Assembly: GCF_029168945.1 (NCBI RefSeq)
Contig: NC_083602.1
Location: 28,135,323-28,199,322, forward strand
Direction: 5' to 3'
DNA from: Cannabis sativa
Taxonomy: Eukaryota > Streptophyta > Magnoliopsida > Rosales > Cannabaceae
DNA: 64,000 nucleotides
The position numbers were made by a program, and so were the translations under genes. Below, piece after piece: positions 24,069 through 35,303 of the stretch. Each line of letters begins with the position of its first letter. Positions within the stretch are counted from its first letter, which is position 1. The notes under the pieces were generated by a model. The model was not told the DNA's origin. It searched no databases and saw nothing but the letters and a program-made list of their open reading frames with translations.

Positions 24069-27000
24069 TTGGGTCAAGGTTGTTTTTGTGTGGCTGCTAG
24101 AACCTCTAGTAAATTGGGTAGACCCTATGATAGATATGAATCAGGGTTTGGAACCCTGTTACCTGGCGGAGAATTGGTTATCTCCAATAGGCGGATTAGA
24201 TCTATGCCGATCAGGATAAATGGTAGAGATTTAAGTGTTGATCTGATAGAGATGAGTTTAGTCGAATCCGATATTATTTTAGGAATGGATTTCCTATCTA
24301 AATATTCGGTGAGCATTGATTGTAAAAGGAAAATGGTGGTCTTCCAATCGGAAAGTGAAGAACCGTTTGTATTTGTGGGTTCAATTCAGGGATCTCGGAT
24401 CCCGGTGATCTCGGCTATGTCAGCGAGAGAATTGTTACACGGCGGTTGCTTAGGGTTTCTGGCCGTGGTGGTGGACACCACTCGGCCAGATACCATTCGG
24501 CCAGAAGACATCAGAATGGTTCGAAAAATTTTGGACGTTTTTCCCGAAGAACTTCCAGGGTTACCACCTCAGCGGGAGATTGATTTCGTGATTGACTTGG
24601 CACCAGGGGTGGATCCGGTTTCCAAAGCCCCGTATAGGATGGCTCCAGCTGAACTTAAGGAATTAAAGATTCAGCTCCAAGGGTTGCTTGACATAGGGTT
24701 CATTCGGCCCAGTGTGTCACCCTGGAGAGGCCCGGTTTTGTTCGTCAAGAAGAGGGAGGGATCTATGAGGATGTGCATCGACTACAGGGAGTTGAACAAG
24801 CTGACGGTGAAGAATAAATACCCATTACCTAGGATCGATGACTTGTTCGATCAGCTTCAGGGGAAGACGGTCTTTTCTAAGATTGATCTCTGTTCGGGTT
24901 ATCATCAGTTGAGAATCCGAGAGGAGGACATTCCGAAGACGGCTTTCCGCACTAGGTATGGACATTACGAGTTTCTGGTTATGTCATTCGGACTAACCAA
25001 TGCTCCTGCAGCATTCATGGACCTGATGAATAGAGTATTCAAGGATTTCCTCGATATCTGTGTGATTGTGTTTATCGACGACATCCTCGTGTACTCTCAA
25101 TCAGAAGAGGAGCATGAGTTACATCTTCAAATGGTACTGCAACGACTTCAAGAACATAAGCTTTACGCCAAGTTCAAGAAATGTGAGTTCTGGTTATCTC
25201 AGGTGTCCTTCCTAGGGCACATTGTGAGTAAAGATGGGATCAAGGTGGATCCCGGGAAGATTGAATCCGTCAGGGATTGGCCGAGACCGAAGACAGTGAC
25301 AGAGATCAGAAGCTTCTTGGGATTAGCTGGGTACTACCGTAGGTTCGTGGAGGGGTTCTCCAAAATTTCAATGCCCCTAACCGAGCTTACAAAGAAGAAT
25401 CAGCGATTTATCTGGTCAGATAAGTGCGAAGCTAGCTTTCAGGAGCTAAAGCAGAGGTTGATTACGGCTCCGGTGCTAGCTTTGCCTTCGGACAAGGAAA
25501 AGTTCGTAGTCTACTGTGACGCATCCAAACAGGGTTTGGGGTGTGTGTTGATGCAAGCCGATCGGGTCATCGCTTATGCCTCCCGTCAGTTAAAGGATTA
25601 TGAACAGCGATACCCGACTCATGATCTAGAATTGGCAGCAGAGGTTTTTGCACTGAAGATTTGGCGGCATTACCTGTATGGGGAGAAGTGTGAGATCTAT
25701 ACCGACCATAAAAGTCTCAAGTATTTCTTTACTCAGAAAGATTTGAATATGAGACAAAGGCGTTGGTTGGAATTAGTGAAGGATTATGATTGTGAGATCC
25801 TCTATCATCCCGGAAAAGCCAATGTAGTGGCTGATGCCCTGAGCAGAAAGGGTCCCGGGCAAGTAGCTAATATGATTCAGATCTCACCTCAGCTAGCAGA
25901 GGATATGGTTAGATCCAGCATTGAGTTTGTGGTAGGTCAGCTTCACAACTTGACGCTGCAATCTGATCTATTGGAAAGAATAAAAGTCGCTCAGATGACA
26001 GATCCGGAGTTAGTGAAAATCCGAGATGAGGTATTGGCTGGTCAAGCCAAGGACTTTTCAGTGTCAGACAGTGGGATGCTTTTGTATAAAGCCAGGGTTT
26101 GTGTTCCGAACAGTGTGGAACTTAGAAATGAGATCTTTGAGGAGGCTTATTCTACCCCATATTCTCTGCATCCCGGCACCACTAAGATGCACCAAGATTT
26201 GAAACCGTACTTCTGGTGGAGCGGTATGAAGAAGAATTTGGTAGAATTCGTATCGAGATGCCTCACTTGTCAGCAGATTAAGGCTGAACATCAGAGACCA
26301 GCAGGGTTGGTGCAGCCTCTAACCCTACCAGAATGGAAATGGGAGGATATTACGATGGATTTTGTGGTCGGGTTACCTAGGACCACGAGTTTATTTGATT
26401 CCATCTGGGTAGTGGTGGGTCGATTTACGAAATCTGCTCATCTTCTGCCGGTTAGAACAACATTTACAGTGGATCAGTTGGCAGAGTTATATGTCAGAGA
26501 AATAGTGAGACTTCACAGGGTACCGAAGTCTATAGTTTCGGACAGGGATCCGAAGTTCACCTCCAAATTTTGGCAAAGTTTGCAACAGGCAATGGGTACC
26601 AAGCTGAAATTCAGTACAGCATTCCATCCTCAGACAGATGGTCATTCTGAAAGGACAATTCAGATATTGGAGGACATGTTGAGAGCCTGTATTATGGACT
26701 TTGAAGGCTCATGGAATAAATATCTACCGTTGATAGAATTTTCTTACAACAACAGTTATCAGAGTACGATAGGGATGGCTCCCTATGAACTGTTGTACGG
26801 TAGAAAGTGTAGATCCCCTATCCACTGGGATGAGACAGGGGAGAGGAAATACCTAGGTCCAGAGTCAGTTCAGCGGACCAATGAGGCGATAGAGAAGATA
26901 AAAGCTAGAATGCTTGCCTCACAGAGCAGACAGAAGAGTTACGCAGATCCGAAACGCAAAGATGTTGAGTTCCAAGTAGGGGAACATGTGTTTTTACGGG

Positions 27001-27431
27001 TATCTCCGATGAAGGGGATTAAACGTTTCGGGAAAAGAGGCAAGTTATGCCCCAGATTTACAGGACCTTTCGCGATTCTCGAGAAGATAGGTCAAGTGGC
27101 ATATCGGTTAGCATTGCCTCCAGCCTTATCAGCAGTTCACAACGTATTCCATGTCTCGATGTTGAGAAAATACGTTTCAGACCCCTCTCATATACTCAGT
27201 TATGAGAGTCTTCAGCTTCAGCCAGATATGACTTATGAGGAACAGCCAGTGCAGATCCTGGATAGAAAGGATAAAGTCCTTCGGAATAAGACCATAACAT
27301 TGGTCAAGGTTCTCTGGAGAAACAGTAAGGTGGAAGAAGCCACCTGGGAGCTAGAGTCAGATATGAGAGCTCAATATCCAGAGTTATTCAGGTTAGATTT
27401 CGGGGACGAAATCCTTTTAAGGGGGGGATAG
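24069..27431 (+). CDS. pol: Gypsy-1 Pol polyprotein: protease remnant, RT, RNase H, integrase, chromodomain-like tail
   Basis: Open for 1120 codons. The protease is only a C-terminal piece (about residues 15-95, ending [10 protein letters not shown]); the D-S/T-G active-site segment is absent. RT spans about 189-400 with FIDD at 335-338. RNase H has D484, E521 and D546. Integrase has an HHCC-like finger (H701 to C731/C734) and a DDE core at D764, D825 and E861, with the standard 35 residues between the last two. [11 protein letters not shown] (about 991-1001) marks the integrase C-terminus. The tail [17 protein letters not shown] (about 1078-1097) is a chromodomain-like module of Tekay elements. 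The first ATG at 24069 is only where the intact frame begins; the real product would be a Gag-Pol fusion or readthrough. It ends just before the polypurine tract. Confidence 0.93.
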   Translation: MGQGCFCVAARTSSKLGRPYDRYESGFGTLLPGGELVISNRRIRSMPIRINGRDLSVDLIEMSLVESDIILGMDFLSKYSVSIDCKRKMVVFQSESEEPFVFVGSIQGSRIPVISAMSARELLHGGCLGFLAVVVDTTRPDTIRPEDIRMVRKILDVFPEELPGLPPQREIDFVIDLAPGVDPVSKAPYRMAPAELKELKIQLQGLLDIGFIRPSVSPWRGPVLFVKKREGSMRMCIDYRELNKLTVKNKYPLPRIDDLFDQLQGKTVFSKIDLCSGYHQLRIREEDIPKTAFRTRYGHYEFLVMSFGLTNAPAAFMDLMNRVFKDFLDICVIVFIDDILVYSQSEEEHELHLQMVLQRLQEHKLYAKFKKCEFWLSQVSFLGHIVSKDGIKVDPGKIESVRDWPRPKTVTEIRSFLGLAGYYRRFVEGFSKISMPLTELTKKNQRFIWSDKCEASFQELKQRLITAPVLALPSDKEKFVVYCDASKQGLGCVLMQADRVIAYASRQLKDYEQRYPTHDLELAAEVFALKIWRHYLYGEKCEIYTDHKSLKYFFTQKDLNMRQRRWLELVKDYDCEILYHPGKANVVADALSRKGPGQVANMIQISPQLAEDMVRSSIEFVVGQLHNLTLQSDLLERIKVAQMTDPELVKIRDEVLAGQAKDFSVSDSGMLLYKARVCVPNSVELRNEIFEEAYSTPYSLHPGTTKMHQDLKPYFWWSGMKKNLVEFVSRCLTCQQIKAEHQRPAGLVQPLTLPEWKWEDITMDFVVGLPRTTSLFDSIWVVVGRFTKSAHLLPVRTTFTVDQLAELYVREIVRLHRVPKSIVSDRDPKFTSKFWQSLQQAMGTKLKFSTAFHPQTDGHSERTIQILEDMLRACIMDFEGSWNKYLPLIEFSYNNSYQSTIGMAPYELLYGRKCRSPIHWDETGERKYLGPESVQRTNEAIEKIKARMLASQSRQKSYADPKRKDVEFQVGEHVFLRVSPMKGIKRFGKRGKLCPRFTGPFAILEKIGQVAYRLALPPALSAVHNVFHVSMLRKYVSDPSHILSYESLQLQPDMTYEEQPVQILDRKDKVLRNKTITLVKVLWRNSKVEEATWELESDMRAQYPELFRLDFGDEILLRGG

Positions 27432-27432
27432 T
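27419..27432 (+). other. Polypurine tract of Gypsy-1
   Basis: AAGGGGGGGATAGT abuts the 3' LTR and overlaps the pol stop codon. It primes plus-strand DNA. Confidence 0.85.
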
Positions 27433-29745
27433 TGTAAAGCCCGCATAGTTAATTTGGAAATTAGCAGTTGTTTATGATTAATTATGAAATTATTTATAGC
27501 TATTTAAATAATTTATTATACTGTTATTTATGGAATTCAGAAATGCATGGTTATGTTATTCAGTAGTTTTCACATGTTGCATTTCCGGTGCCCGGTATTT
27601 TGGAACTCGGCGTTTGGCTCAGTAGAAATCACAACTTAGTATGTTAGTAGTTTGGGGACGGGTTTTAGACATTGGGAATGTCGGGAATGGCCGGGAATTT
27701 AGAATTTCCCAAAAATACCCCTCTAGTATGATTTATGTGATTTTATGGTGGGGGGGCAAAATGGTCTTTTTGCCCCATTAGTGTTTTGTTTTATGTGAGT
27801 TTATTATTTGAAAAATAATTATTTATTTGAGTATTATTTGGCTGAAAGTGTTATGCTAGGTGTCATTTAATCATTTTTCATTTTACATCAAAAAAAAATC
27901 ATAAGTTAGAAAAGAAAGAAAATTTCAAATGAAAAGCTCTCTTTTCCTCTCCATTTCGGCTGGGTTTTGGGATTCAAAGGCTGGGTTTTTCAAGCTTGAT
28001 TCAACCTATATTTGTGAACTCTTGTTTGTGGTATGTGATCCCTAGCTTTCTCTCTTTAATTTATTGGAAAAAAAAATGATGAAATTGGTGATGCATGCAT
28101 GATTTTTGATTGCTGTTGCTGCTGTGATTTTGTTGTTAAATTATGTGGTTTAAAGCATGTTAATTGAAGTTAAATAAGCTGTTTTGAAAGCATGTTAGAT
28201 AGGTTGTGCAAAGCTTTAAGTTTCTATGTAAAAATATGTGATTTTTGAGAGAAAAGGTTATATTTTGTTGCTGTGATGTTGAGGATGTTTGCTTGAGTTT
28301 CCAGAGGTCAGTCTAAGCTTGATTATGTAGAATTAAGTTGGTTTGATTGCTTGTTAGGTGGATTTGCTCAAGTTTGAGTTTAGAACTCAAAGCTTGAGCT
28401 CCAATGGTGATTTTTGTTTATGTGTTTTCTGGGTGGTTTTGAGGCCTTAGAAATGTTCTAGGGAAGGTATAGAACAGGTCTGGAAAGTTTGAGGTGATTT
28501 GGGGTTGAATTGGTCGAGTTATGAAAATTTGGGTTTGTCGTGCTCGCGAGGAACCGGAATTCGGTTGTGCATCCGGAATTCGGATGAGGGTTCTGAATTT
28601 TCCAACCGGAATTCCGGTTGGGCAACCTGGTCTACCTATTGTGGAAAATTCAGGGACCCTAGTTTTCCTCGTTTTTATGTTTTAGGGGGTATTGCCATGC
28701 TTTTTATCGATAGGGAAACTTTTAGTTCCTAGTTTTAGTCCCCGGGAAGTGATTTAGCGTGTCACTTATAGCGTTGTGATTTTTATGGTTTAGGAGCCAG
28801 TAATCCGCCGCTCAGCTTCAGTTCCAGTCAGGTTGACCGGCACACCGAATTCGGAATCCAGGTAAGATTAGTATAACAGTATGCATATGTAGATTACATG
28901 TTTAGCGTGCATGTAGGAAGCCTATTAGATTACATTAGTTGTATGTTGGCTTCGAACCATCCAACCCTGTCACGTCGGTACAGGCTGGAGTATGACCAAG
29001 GCCAGGAGTATGACCGGTTTGACCGATCAGCCGACACTTGGTTGGTGGTTCCGTGCTATTGACGTATCCCGTCGGTACAGCCGGAGTATGACCAGCAGCC
29101 GGAGTATGACCGGTTCGACCGATCAGGAGGATATAGTAACACGTTGGTACAGGCTGGAGTATGACCAGTTGCCGGAGTATGACCGGTTCGACCGATCAGG
29201 TTGTTACGTGTCAATAGTACCGTCCCTATGAACGTTCAGAACTCAGTACCATGTTGGACATGGCAGTAGTGGCTCAGTACCATGTTGGACATGGCAGTAG
29301 CGGGACTCAGTATCGTGTTGGACACGGCAGTTAGAATTATGTATGAGTATTATTATGCTTTTCTTACTGAGTCTGTCGACTCACAGTTCTACGTTTATGT
29401 GTAGGTAAAGGCAAGGCTAAAGCTGATGGACCGTGAGCGAGCTTGTGAAGATTGTACATGTCGGGGCGGTTAGGCCTGGAGCGTACGATCATCGGGACAG
29501 CGAGGCTGATTTTTGTAACTGGTCGTTAGACGACTTTTATTTTATGTAACAGTTAATCAGTTAAATCTTTTTGTAAATGATTTTATAATCGGGATCCCGA
29601 GTCTTTTGTAATATTGTTTTATAAGTTTAATTAAAAAGCAAAATTTTAATTAATCACGTTTTTCCATAAACCTCGTTGATTAGCAACGAGCTGCACAGTA
29701 CGTTTAAAAATCACGTAATACGCCTAAGTTAGTTAGGGTGTTACA
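27433..29745 (+). repeat. Gypsy-1 3' LTR (2313 bp)
   Basis: Matches the 5' LTR almost exactly outside four blocks (about 28107-28125, 28535-28645, 28795-28860 and 28970-29320), where differences cluster. Confidence 0.95.
28976..29194 (+). repeat. Three tandem hairpin repeats in the Gypsy-1 3' LTR
   Basis: Units 28976-29025, 29073-29121 and 29145-29194. In the third, CTGG-agtatga-CCAG and CCGG-agtatga-CCGG are both perfect stem-loops with the same 7-nt loop, and in the second the CCGG hairpin is perfect. The stems differ but pairing is kept. Confidence 0.85.
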
Positions 29746-29913
29746 TGATATCAGTGTCCCGTTTAGGCGAGAGTCAAAGCTACCATTCATTGAATAGAGT
29801 TGTCAGCTCGTCTAAAATGTTAAACATTCTAGCAACCTTTTATTCGATCAAGATTGGAATTCAGCGTTGTCCCGTTTAGGCGAGAGTCAAGGCAATCTAT
29901 CTTATGAGCTTCC
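29746..29913 (-). mobile_element. Copia-A internal fragment between Gypsy-1 and Copia-C
   Basis: A 168-bp strip that includes the right TGATA duplication of Gypsy-1 and the left CTTCC duplication of Copia-C. It reverse-matches Copia-C 34990-35150 (GACTCTCGCCTAAACGGGAC occurs twice in both). Confidence 0.9.
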
Positions 29914-31860
29914 TGTTGGGTTTTATGCCCTAAATAAAACTCATTACAATCTGATTAGTTATCAATTTAGAAGTGAAGTATGTTTACATGTATGTTACAT
30001 GTTTATGGTTTAATACATATACTTGATATGTGCACAAAATTAGTTAAATCCAGAACATATAGTTATTCACAATTACAGTATCGTCAATACAGTGGAATGT
30101 GATTGTGATTATATGATTCAAAAGATTTGGTCCCTGTTCATCAGTGTTTTGGATTTACACTGATGTGATAATCAGCGATGAAGTATACTTACACTTGGAG
30201 TAAGTGTTATGTTCTTTCCAGAACATTGGCAAAGTATACTGGTTTCGAATGCATGGAGTATGCATTGGACTGGACCGATATTGAACTTGGTTAAAGATAT
30301 TGTAAACTTACCGTTGTATCTTTCCAAGTCAATGTCAGAAGTTGATCTTAGATTAAGAGAATCTAAATCCTGATATGCTTAGGCTCAATCTCAGGAGTGC
30401 TATTCTTGTTCTTTGATTTATTAGTTAAAGCCTGTTTTGAGTCAGGATAATACATATATTTTGGGAACATGATAGCATAACTGAATAGGGAGTGCTAAAC
30501 ATAAATATGGAAATCTATAGCTTCTACTGGTGTATAGAAGTAAAGTGATGATTCCTTTTGAGCTTAGTTAAATAGAAGTAAATGGATGAGCTCTTGTTTC
30601 AGTGACTATATATTAGATCACTAAAACATCATTTACAGGTAACTAAGTGTTCAAATGGGCAAAATACATTGAGGGGTGTAAACGGTAAATTGGTCCCGTC
30701 TCGATGTAAATCATCTATATAGAGGATCTCTAAATCACATTAAGATTATAACAATGGTTAAATGAGATAGCCTATTGATATCGTGAAACATATGATATGC
30801 TCTATATAAGTCTGAGAGTGCAATTCCAAGTTCTAAGAGTGGATTCAACGAGGAATTAATAAGTTAGGGATTTACTTGTTAAATCGATTCAACTTATTGG
30901 AAGCTCAGAATATAGATCCATGGTCCCCATTCTAGTTGAGATTATACTGTTTGTAGGACTCTATAATTGATTTACGATTAATCAATTATAATTCTAAAAG
31001 TTAGACTATGTCTAATTTGTGAATTCTCACAGTTTAGGGATGAAATTGTAAATAAGAGGGTTTCTAGGTTTAATTATTAATTATGAGACTTTGCATGTCT
31101 AAATTAATAATTAATTTTAAATGGCAATATTATTTAATAATCTATTTTAGTTATTAAATAATTGGTTTTGGCATTTAAATGATTAGAATTGAAAAAATGA
31201 CATTTTTGGAGAAATAGAAATAAAATTGAGGAAACTGCAAAATCAATGTGAGGCCCATTCACACCATGGCCGGCCACATCATTGCCTTTTCCCAATTATT
31301 ATTTTTCAATTTAATTTGTCATTTAATTGCTAATCAAAGCCTAGCCTAAATAGGAAAGTGGTGAATCACACTAAATAAGGCAGTTATTCAATTACACAGT
31401 AAAAGAGGAAACTGTTTATTTGGAAAGTTGTGATCTTCCCTTTTCCTATATATAGCAGCCCCTCTCCTCTCTTTGTATACAGGAGTTTGCTTGAGAAAAC
31501 TTTGCTTTGCAAAGTGTGTCACACGAAATCAAGAGAGAAAAACAGAGAGAGATTTCGAAATCCCTAGTGAGAGAGAAGTGCCCACTCACATCATTCAGTA
31601 TCTCATCATAGTTTGGAAGACTGTGAAAGATCACATCCAACTGAAGAACTTTCGGGCTCAGATCTTGATTATACTCTGCTACAGACAGGAATCAAGGGTT
31701 AGAGATCTGAGTGGAAGGAGACATGAATTCCGCTGCAATCACTGTAAGTTATTCTTAACTTTTATGTGTTTAGTTCATCGTTTTATAAGTTCAATATTAG
31801 GTTGTTAAATCAACATACTTGCAAATAGATCTAAGATCCTGGATATATATAATTCCAACA
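29914..31860 (+). repeat. Copia-C 5' LTR (1947 bp)
   Basis: TGTTGGG...CCAACA. A TATATATA box at 31447-31454 precedes pyrimidine-rich text, so RNA probably starts near 31480. A 111-codon frame at 31473-31808 exists only because this region is duplicated in both LTRs. Confidence 0.93.
31447..31454 (+). promoter_or_regulatory. TATA box in the Copia-C 5' LTR
   Basis: TATATATA followed by AGCAGCCCCTCTCC; the 3' LTR carries the same text near 39493. Confidence 0.6.
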
Positions 31861-31879
31861 ACTGGCATCAGAGCCATGG
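31861..31879 (+). other. Primer-binding site of Copia-C
   Basis: ACTGGCATCAGAGCCATGG directly follows the LTR. It is close to the initiator-Met tRNA complement. Confidence 0.8.
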
Positions 31880-34800
31880 TAATGATTTGCTTGCAAGAAA
31901 TTTGGACTTAAAACGATTTGCTTTGTGATTTGGATGGTTTCATGTTGTGTCATATTGACGTTTGATTGATGTTTGTGAATTCTGGGAAAAATAATTGATT
32001 GTCTGTATCTGCAATTATTTTTATTGGATAGTTTGGAAAATTCTAAGCAATTTACTTTTTTACAGAACTCGATTTCGATTTAATTTGAATTAGTTATGAA
32101 TTTTTGAAAATCGGGAAAAATCTGGGTGGTGATCACCCTACCCACGTGCGCGGAAGGGCTGCTGGCAGCCTCCCTGCGCCGAGGAACCTCGGCTGATCTC
32201 CTCCCCTGCGCGCGCGGATGGTATGCAACGCATACCATCCGTACAGTGTGCTATTTTCTTCGTTTTTTTCGATTTTTCATGCTATTTCATGGAATTAAAT
32301 TCCGATTTTTTGTGTAGTTTTGTAAATTGATTTTTGTTTTTCAAATTTCAAATCTAATTATCAGAAATAAATTAATTTTAATTTTTAAAATTAATTTTAG
32401 ATATTAGTGCAATTTGATTTTGAAAATGGGAAAAATCAAGTTTTGCTTACCTCTTTTCTTATTTCTTTTTAAAATTTGATTATTTTATTTTTTTTAAGGT
32501 CAGATATTAATTTTTTTTGGTAACTTGACCTTAATTAAAATAAGATCATAATAATCATGATAATTTTAAAAGAGGAAATAAGGTATTTTTGTTAACTTTT
32601 AAATTTTGTTATTTTTCAATTAAATTAAATTGTAAAATAAGAAAAGGGTATGTATTTACCATTTTCCATTTTATTATTTAATTTATTAAATAACATGAAA
32701 TTTAAAAGGAAAGTTAACAATTTAATTTTGAAATGCATTTAGGTTACCCAAAACCTAATTTTTCAAAATGGTAGGTTTAATTTAATATTATTTTTCGAAA
32801 TATAGATTTAAAATTAAATAAATCCTACATCCAATTATCCAGATCTAACCTTGTTGCAGGAGTATGTGTTTTAGATTGTTTGTAAGTTTTTCTAAAACCT
32901 ATTATTACTTGATCTAAATTGCCAGGGTTAACTTGTTGACAGATCAAATGATCTGATTTTAACCCATGGTTCAATTGATGATAGATCAAGTTGATAATTT
33001 GTAACAGGTAATTTTTACAAACTTCTTTCATCTGTGTATGACCTAGTAACATGATAGGATCCATCCAAATCTGTGTGCCTGTTTGAGCCTATATGTTTAA
33101 TTTCTATTATAGATACATATAGGTTGTTGTTGCTAAATAAAATGTCATAACCTGATAGATTTTATTTAGGCTCATTTAGTTAATGGGCCTATTCAATTAA
33201 TAACAGTTGTTCATTTTAAGGTTAAATTCCTCTCTTTTGGGCCTTGTGTGAGAGTTGGGAGCCTTAGAAGTGGGTGCGACATACTGGACCCAGCTCCCCC
33301 TCACATGAACAACCCCAATTGTGAAGGCCCATTTGCCTGATTTGGATAACTGTGCTAGGTTAATTATATTAGTTTGACCTAATAAAAATTGAATAGCAAC
33401 ATAATTAATTTCTTCGAAATTAATTTAAGAAAAACATAGTTTAATGAATTTCATTTCTGGATAAACTATTTGTATTTTTCTTGTTTTTAATTAAATAAAG
33501 AATTTTAACTAACTAGATTCTTTCTGGAACTTATTTTTATTATTTCATTAAATATTCTTATTTAAGTTATGAATTAGTAATTACTATTTTTTCATAATAA
33601 CTTAAATTTGAATATATTTTGATAATAATATTAAGCTGAGGAATTCTAGGAATTAGTTATTGAAGATTCTTAGAAGATATTATTTTAAGTTGGTTTTAAA
33701 CTTGAAAAGGGAATATCTTTAAATTAGGTATTCACCACCTAATTTTGATATTTAATTAAATGATATTTGGAAAATTTTAAGTTTGTAAATTATAGATTCT
33801 TTCTATAATAACTTAAATCAGATATTTTCCAGATCTTGAAAAGATACTTAGTAGAATTGAGATATTTTCTAGATAGTTATTTCCATACTAATTATTATTT
33901 CTAATCTAGGAAAATATCATTGATTGTGAAATTAATTGGTTAATAATTAATTTTGGTACAATTCAATTAAGGATATTTTTCCTTGTATTAAATTGGAAAT
34001 TAATGATTAAGCCTTCTCTATACTTAATTATTTATTTCCTGAATTTAATACATTTAATTAAATTGAAAATTAAATGTCTAAGCTGATTTTCATAATGACA
34101 CTTGGATATTGATATTTTCATGATATTTAATTAAATAAGAAAATTATTTTAAGTTGGGTATTTCCATAACAACTTAAATTTGAATAATTTTCATAATATA
34201 TTTTATTTATTTTATTAATCATTTTTCAAAATAGCATTTAATTATGCAAGATGATTTTGAATTTATCTTGAAAGATAGATTGAAGTTGTAAATTAATTAT
34301 TTTAATTAATTTTGAATCAACTTAAATCAATGATCTTTTCATTTAATGATTAATTTAAAATAAAGGAACTGAAATATATTATTAGAAATTGGATTAATTA
34401 GTCAAGAAAATCTAGATAGATAATATTTTTGCTTGAGATATTTTTTCTAAGTAAAGTTTGATTTATTTTAAATGTATTTCGAAAATTGTATATTTTTGGA
34501 AATACAATATATATATTTGTAGAGAATTTTAATTTGAGTTGCAAATTAATTTAAATTAATAGAACTTAAATTAAGTAATTTTCTTAATATTTGTTGGAAA
34601 ATTAACACTAAGATGGAAATAATTCATTTTATTTTCTTAACCATCTAAGTTTAATTTTACAAATATTAAATTAAATTTTATTTAGATTCTATTCTAAATT
34701 TAAAATTTAATAAATATATATAGATTTAAAATAAATAAATAATAGAAGAAAATACATTTTAAACAATGAGCTTTATTATTTTGAGATATTCGATCTCCAT

Positions 34801-35303
34801 TGTTGGTTTTACATAGCTATTGTTTTAGTGAGTAATCCTCCCTAATGGAGGAACGTTCATTAGCAAGTTAGCGCCGTTTAATCTCGAAAGATAAGTATGT
34901 TTATAAGTGTTTTATATTAGTATTAACCACCCTAATGGTGGGTACTGTATAAGACTTACAAATATATGAAACAATGGTAGAAGCTCATGAAATAAGAATG
35001 ACCTTGACTCTCGCCTAAACGGGACAACGTCAGATTCTCTTTTCGATCGAATAAAAGGTTGCTAGAAGGTTTGCTATTCTAGATGAGCTGACAACTCTAT
35101 TCAATGAATGATAGCTTTGACTCTCGCCTAAACGGGACACTGATATCAGTTTGTTGAAAACCTTGGAAATTATTTAGGTTTGATTTTTTTTTTGTATTTT
35201 CTCAAGTCATTCCTACTTGCTGTATGCTGATAATTTCTAAATGAGATTTTGTGATAAACCATAACTGATATCTATGTATTATCTTGTAGTATCCTGAATT
35301 GAA
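31880..35303 (+). other. Copia-C leader, 3.4 kb, non-coding
   Basis: AT-rich leader between primer site and gag, far longer than the usual few hundred bases. It starts with a GC-rich hairpin island (32124-32241). Further on, TTTAATTAAAT-type sequence alternates with a conserved island near 33180-33360. Just before gag lie two copies of a motif containing GACTCTCGCCTAAACGGGAC (about 35004-35033 and 35118-35140). Confidence 0.8.
32124..32241 (+). other. GC-rich cluster of perfect hairpins in the Copia-C leader
   Basis: In order: palindrome GGTGATCACC (32128-32137); GGCTGC-TG-GCAGCC (32157-32170); CCGAGG-AA-CCTCGG (32179-32192); and a stem of 12 perfect pairs with loop AAC (32215-32241, arm starting CGGATGG). 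It sits some 260 nt past the primer site, where packaging or dimerisation signals lie in retroelement RNAs. That function is inference. Confidence 0.8.

Larger units (their letters stand above)
20367..29745 (+). mobile_element. Gypsy-1: complete Ty3/Gypsy chromovirus-type element (Tekay-like), 9379 bp
   Basis: Flanked by the 5-bp duplication TGATA (20362-20366, 29746-29750). 5' LTR 20367-22668, Met-tRNA primer site 22672-22683, broken gag 22915-24043, long pol frame 24069-27431, polypurine tract 27419-27432, 3' LTR 27433-29745. Domain order (RT, RNase H, integrase, C-terminal chromodomain-like segment) and sequence fit the Tekay/Del group. The LTRs are nearly identical over their first 650 bp, so insertion looks recent, although gag and protease are defective. 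Confidence 0.95.

Noticed and set aside
31473..31808. A 111-codon frame in Copia-C, repeated at 39518-39853
   Set aside because: It spans the 3' part of the LTR and is present twice because both LTRs carry it. No domain and no continuation into gag.
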